From positions 1-5,676 of the forward strand of contig SFHH01000129.1 in NCBI GenBank assembly GCA_004555735.1: a stretch of 5,676 bases of DNA. The letters run 5' to 3'. The notes under the pieces were generated by a model that worked only from the letters and a program-made list of their open reading frames with translations, made no database searches and was not told where the DNA came from. This document shows, piece after piece, positions 4,783-5,676 of the stretch. The stretch is from Acidaminococcus fermentans (GTDB lineage: Bacteria; Bacillota_C; Negativicutes; Acidaminococcales; Acidaminococcaceae). How positions within the stretch are numbered: position 1 is the first letter of the stretch; each line of letters opens with the position of its first letter. Both the position numbers and the translations under genes were made by a program.

Positions 4783-5676
4783 TCATTCCTCCTTTCCGGC
4801 CCGGTCAGCCAGCACCTCATAAATCCCGGCCATAATGTAATCGGCGCAAGGGAGGGCAATCGCATTTCCCAGCGCCTTGTAGCGTTGCAGAGGCCGGATC
4901 TCCACGCCGTCCGCCCCGTACTTTGTCCAGCCCTCTGGCAGCCCCATCAGCCGTTCGCTTTCCGTTTCCGTCAGAAAACGGATACAGCCGCCCTCCGGGT
5001 CGCCCTCATACCAGAAGGCAAAGGGCGTTACATCACTGGCTAAAAGAGTGGGAAAAGGGTCAGTTGGTAATCCGAAGCTGTTTCGGAAGGCCGTTTCTTC
5101 CTGCCTTTTTGCCGCTCCCCGCATACGGAAGCACTGAAAGGGGTGGATGACTGGTATCTGCCGCCCTGTTTCAAAAGAAGCTGTTCGATCTCCTTCGGCG
5201 GCGGCCCGCCCGCCCTCTCCGCAAGGCGGAGGAAGTGGGAGCATTGGACGGGGCTTAAATAGTATGTCTGCGGCACGTCTGCCTCCAAAATCCGCCACGA
5301 CGAAAATCCGCTGCCTTCGTGCCAGCCTTCGGGTGCCTGCCCAATACTGGGCGTCCATGAGCCGCCAGCACACATCAGGCGTTCCCCCTCGCACCATTCC
5401 GGCGTTTCCCCATCTTCCCGAAGGAGGCATTGGAACTTCGGTGTCCGAGAAGGCGGATAGGACGGCTCTAAAGTCCATCCGGTCATTTGTAGAAAACGCT
5501 CCCATGACGTTTTCCCAAACAGCGATAGCTGGATATAGGTTATCAGTAGCATCCCTCATTTCCTGTATGATACGAAACGCCTGATAGAACAGGATTGATT
5601 TTGCCCCGGCAAGGCCGGAGCGGTTGCCGATCAGAGAAAGGTTCTGACAGGGAGAGCCGAAGGTTATCACATGGAC
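4783..5676 (-). CDS. C5-cytosine-specific DNA methyltransferase, N-terminus outside window
   Basis: This enzyme transfers a methyl group from S-adenosylmethionine to C5 of cytosine in a specific DNA sequence. The frame is open to the right edge and 297 residues are visible. They include motif IV ITFGSPCQNLS with catalytic Cys10, motif VI WENVMGAF (ENV, 55-57), a motif VIII-like RRQRIFVVADF (120-130), motif IX region RFLTETESERLMGLPEGWT (233-251), and motif X RYKALGNAIALPCADYI (265-281). The stretch between about 135 and 230 is the likely target-recognition region; its specificity cannot be read. Motif I, the SAM-binding glycine loop, should lie just outside the window. A GTG at 5668-5670 is not the start because it lies directly before motif IV. 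The stop at 4783-4785 sits between the ardA ribosome binding site and its start. No restriction endonuclease gene is visible, so a solitary protective methylase is likely. Confidence 0.94.
   Translation of the reverse strand, partial: VHVITFGSPCQNLSLIGNRSGLAGAKSILFYQAFRIIQEMRDATDNLYPAIAVWENVMGAFSTNDRMDFRAVLSAFSDTEVPMPPSGRWGNAGMVRGGTPDVCWRLMDAQYWAGTRRLARRQRIFVVADFGGRRAADILFKPRPMLPLPPPCGEGGRAAAEGDRTASFETGRQIPVIHPFQCFRMRGAAKRQEETAFRNSFGLPTDPFPTLLASDVTPFAFWYEGDPEGGCIRFLTETESERLMGLPEGWTKYGADGVEIRPLQRYKALGNAIALPCADYIMAGIYEVLADRAGKEE

Noticed and set aside
4779..4865. Upstream start for ardA at 4865
   Set aside because: It would overlap the methyltransferase end by about 80 bases and add residues unlike ArdA. 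ATG 4778 has an excellent ribosome binding site and the family N-terminus MFEAYI.
5040..5584. Minus-strand (5040-5552) and plus-strand (5147-5584) frames within the methyltransferase
   Set aside because: Both are out-of-frame shadows of the methyltransferase, whose conserved motifs run through the same stretch without a break.
5668..5670. GTG as the start of the methyltransferase
   Set aside because: It is immediately before motif IV. A C5 methyltransferase needs the SAM-binding motifs I-III upstream, and the frame stays open to the window edge.
1..5676. CRISPR array, tRNA or rRNA genes, insertion sequence ends, attachment sites
   Set aside because: I saw no regularly spaced direct repeats, no tRNA-like cloverleaf, no rRNA-like sequence, no transposase and no integrase or att-type repeats.

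Overview
The window is part of the transfer/antidefence block of an integrative and conjugative element (ICE) of the Firmicutes (Clostridia) type. Supporting signs are a VirD4-like coupling protein of the CD1115 type, a PcfB/DUF3801 protein, a Maff2-type small membrane protein, an ArdA antirestriction protein, strong AAAGGAGG-type ribosome binding sites, and a fairly GC-rich composition like that of gut Lachnospiraceae/Oscillospiraceae. The host genus cannot be decided from this sequence.

Every gene I can support lies on the minus strand, so transcription runs from right to left. In that order they are: a C5-cytosine DNA methyltransferase cut by the right window edge (4783-5676); ardA (4065-4778); an uncharacterised ICE protein with a GFRWAP...GAWQRQLT motif near its C-terminus (3001 to about 4038); a PcfB-like protein (2439-2909); the VirD4-type coupling ATPase (619-2442); and the first exon of a Maff2-family gene (415-529). 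That last gene is broken by the 5' part of a group II intron, which fills 1-414 and runs off the left edge. The long plus-strand frames are shadows of these genes.

The methyltransferase and ArdA are nearly contiguous and look like an antirestriction pair protecting incoming element DNA: one can modify it, the other mimics DNA and blocks restriction enzymes. PcfB and VirD4 overlap by three bases and are probably translationally coupled. VirD4 would deliver the relaxase-DNA substrate to the mating channel, whose first gene here is maff2.

Three observations stand out. First, the intron is identified by its GTGCGAC 5' end and by two exon-binding sequences that match the last 12 bases of the maff2 exon. 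Second, three 23-bp hairpins of one family sit directly after the stop codons of ardA, the GFRWAP gene and virD4, with compensatory base changes. Third, the GFRWAP gene has its only good Shine-Dalgarno sequence placed for an AUC start rather than for either upstream AUG.
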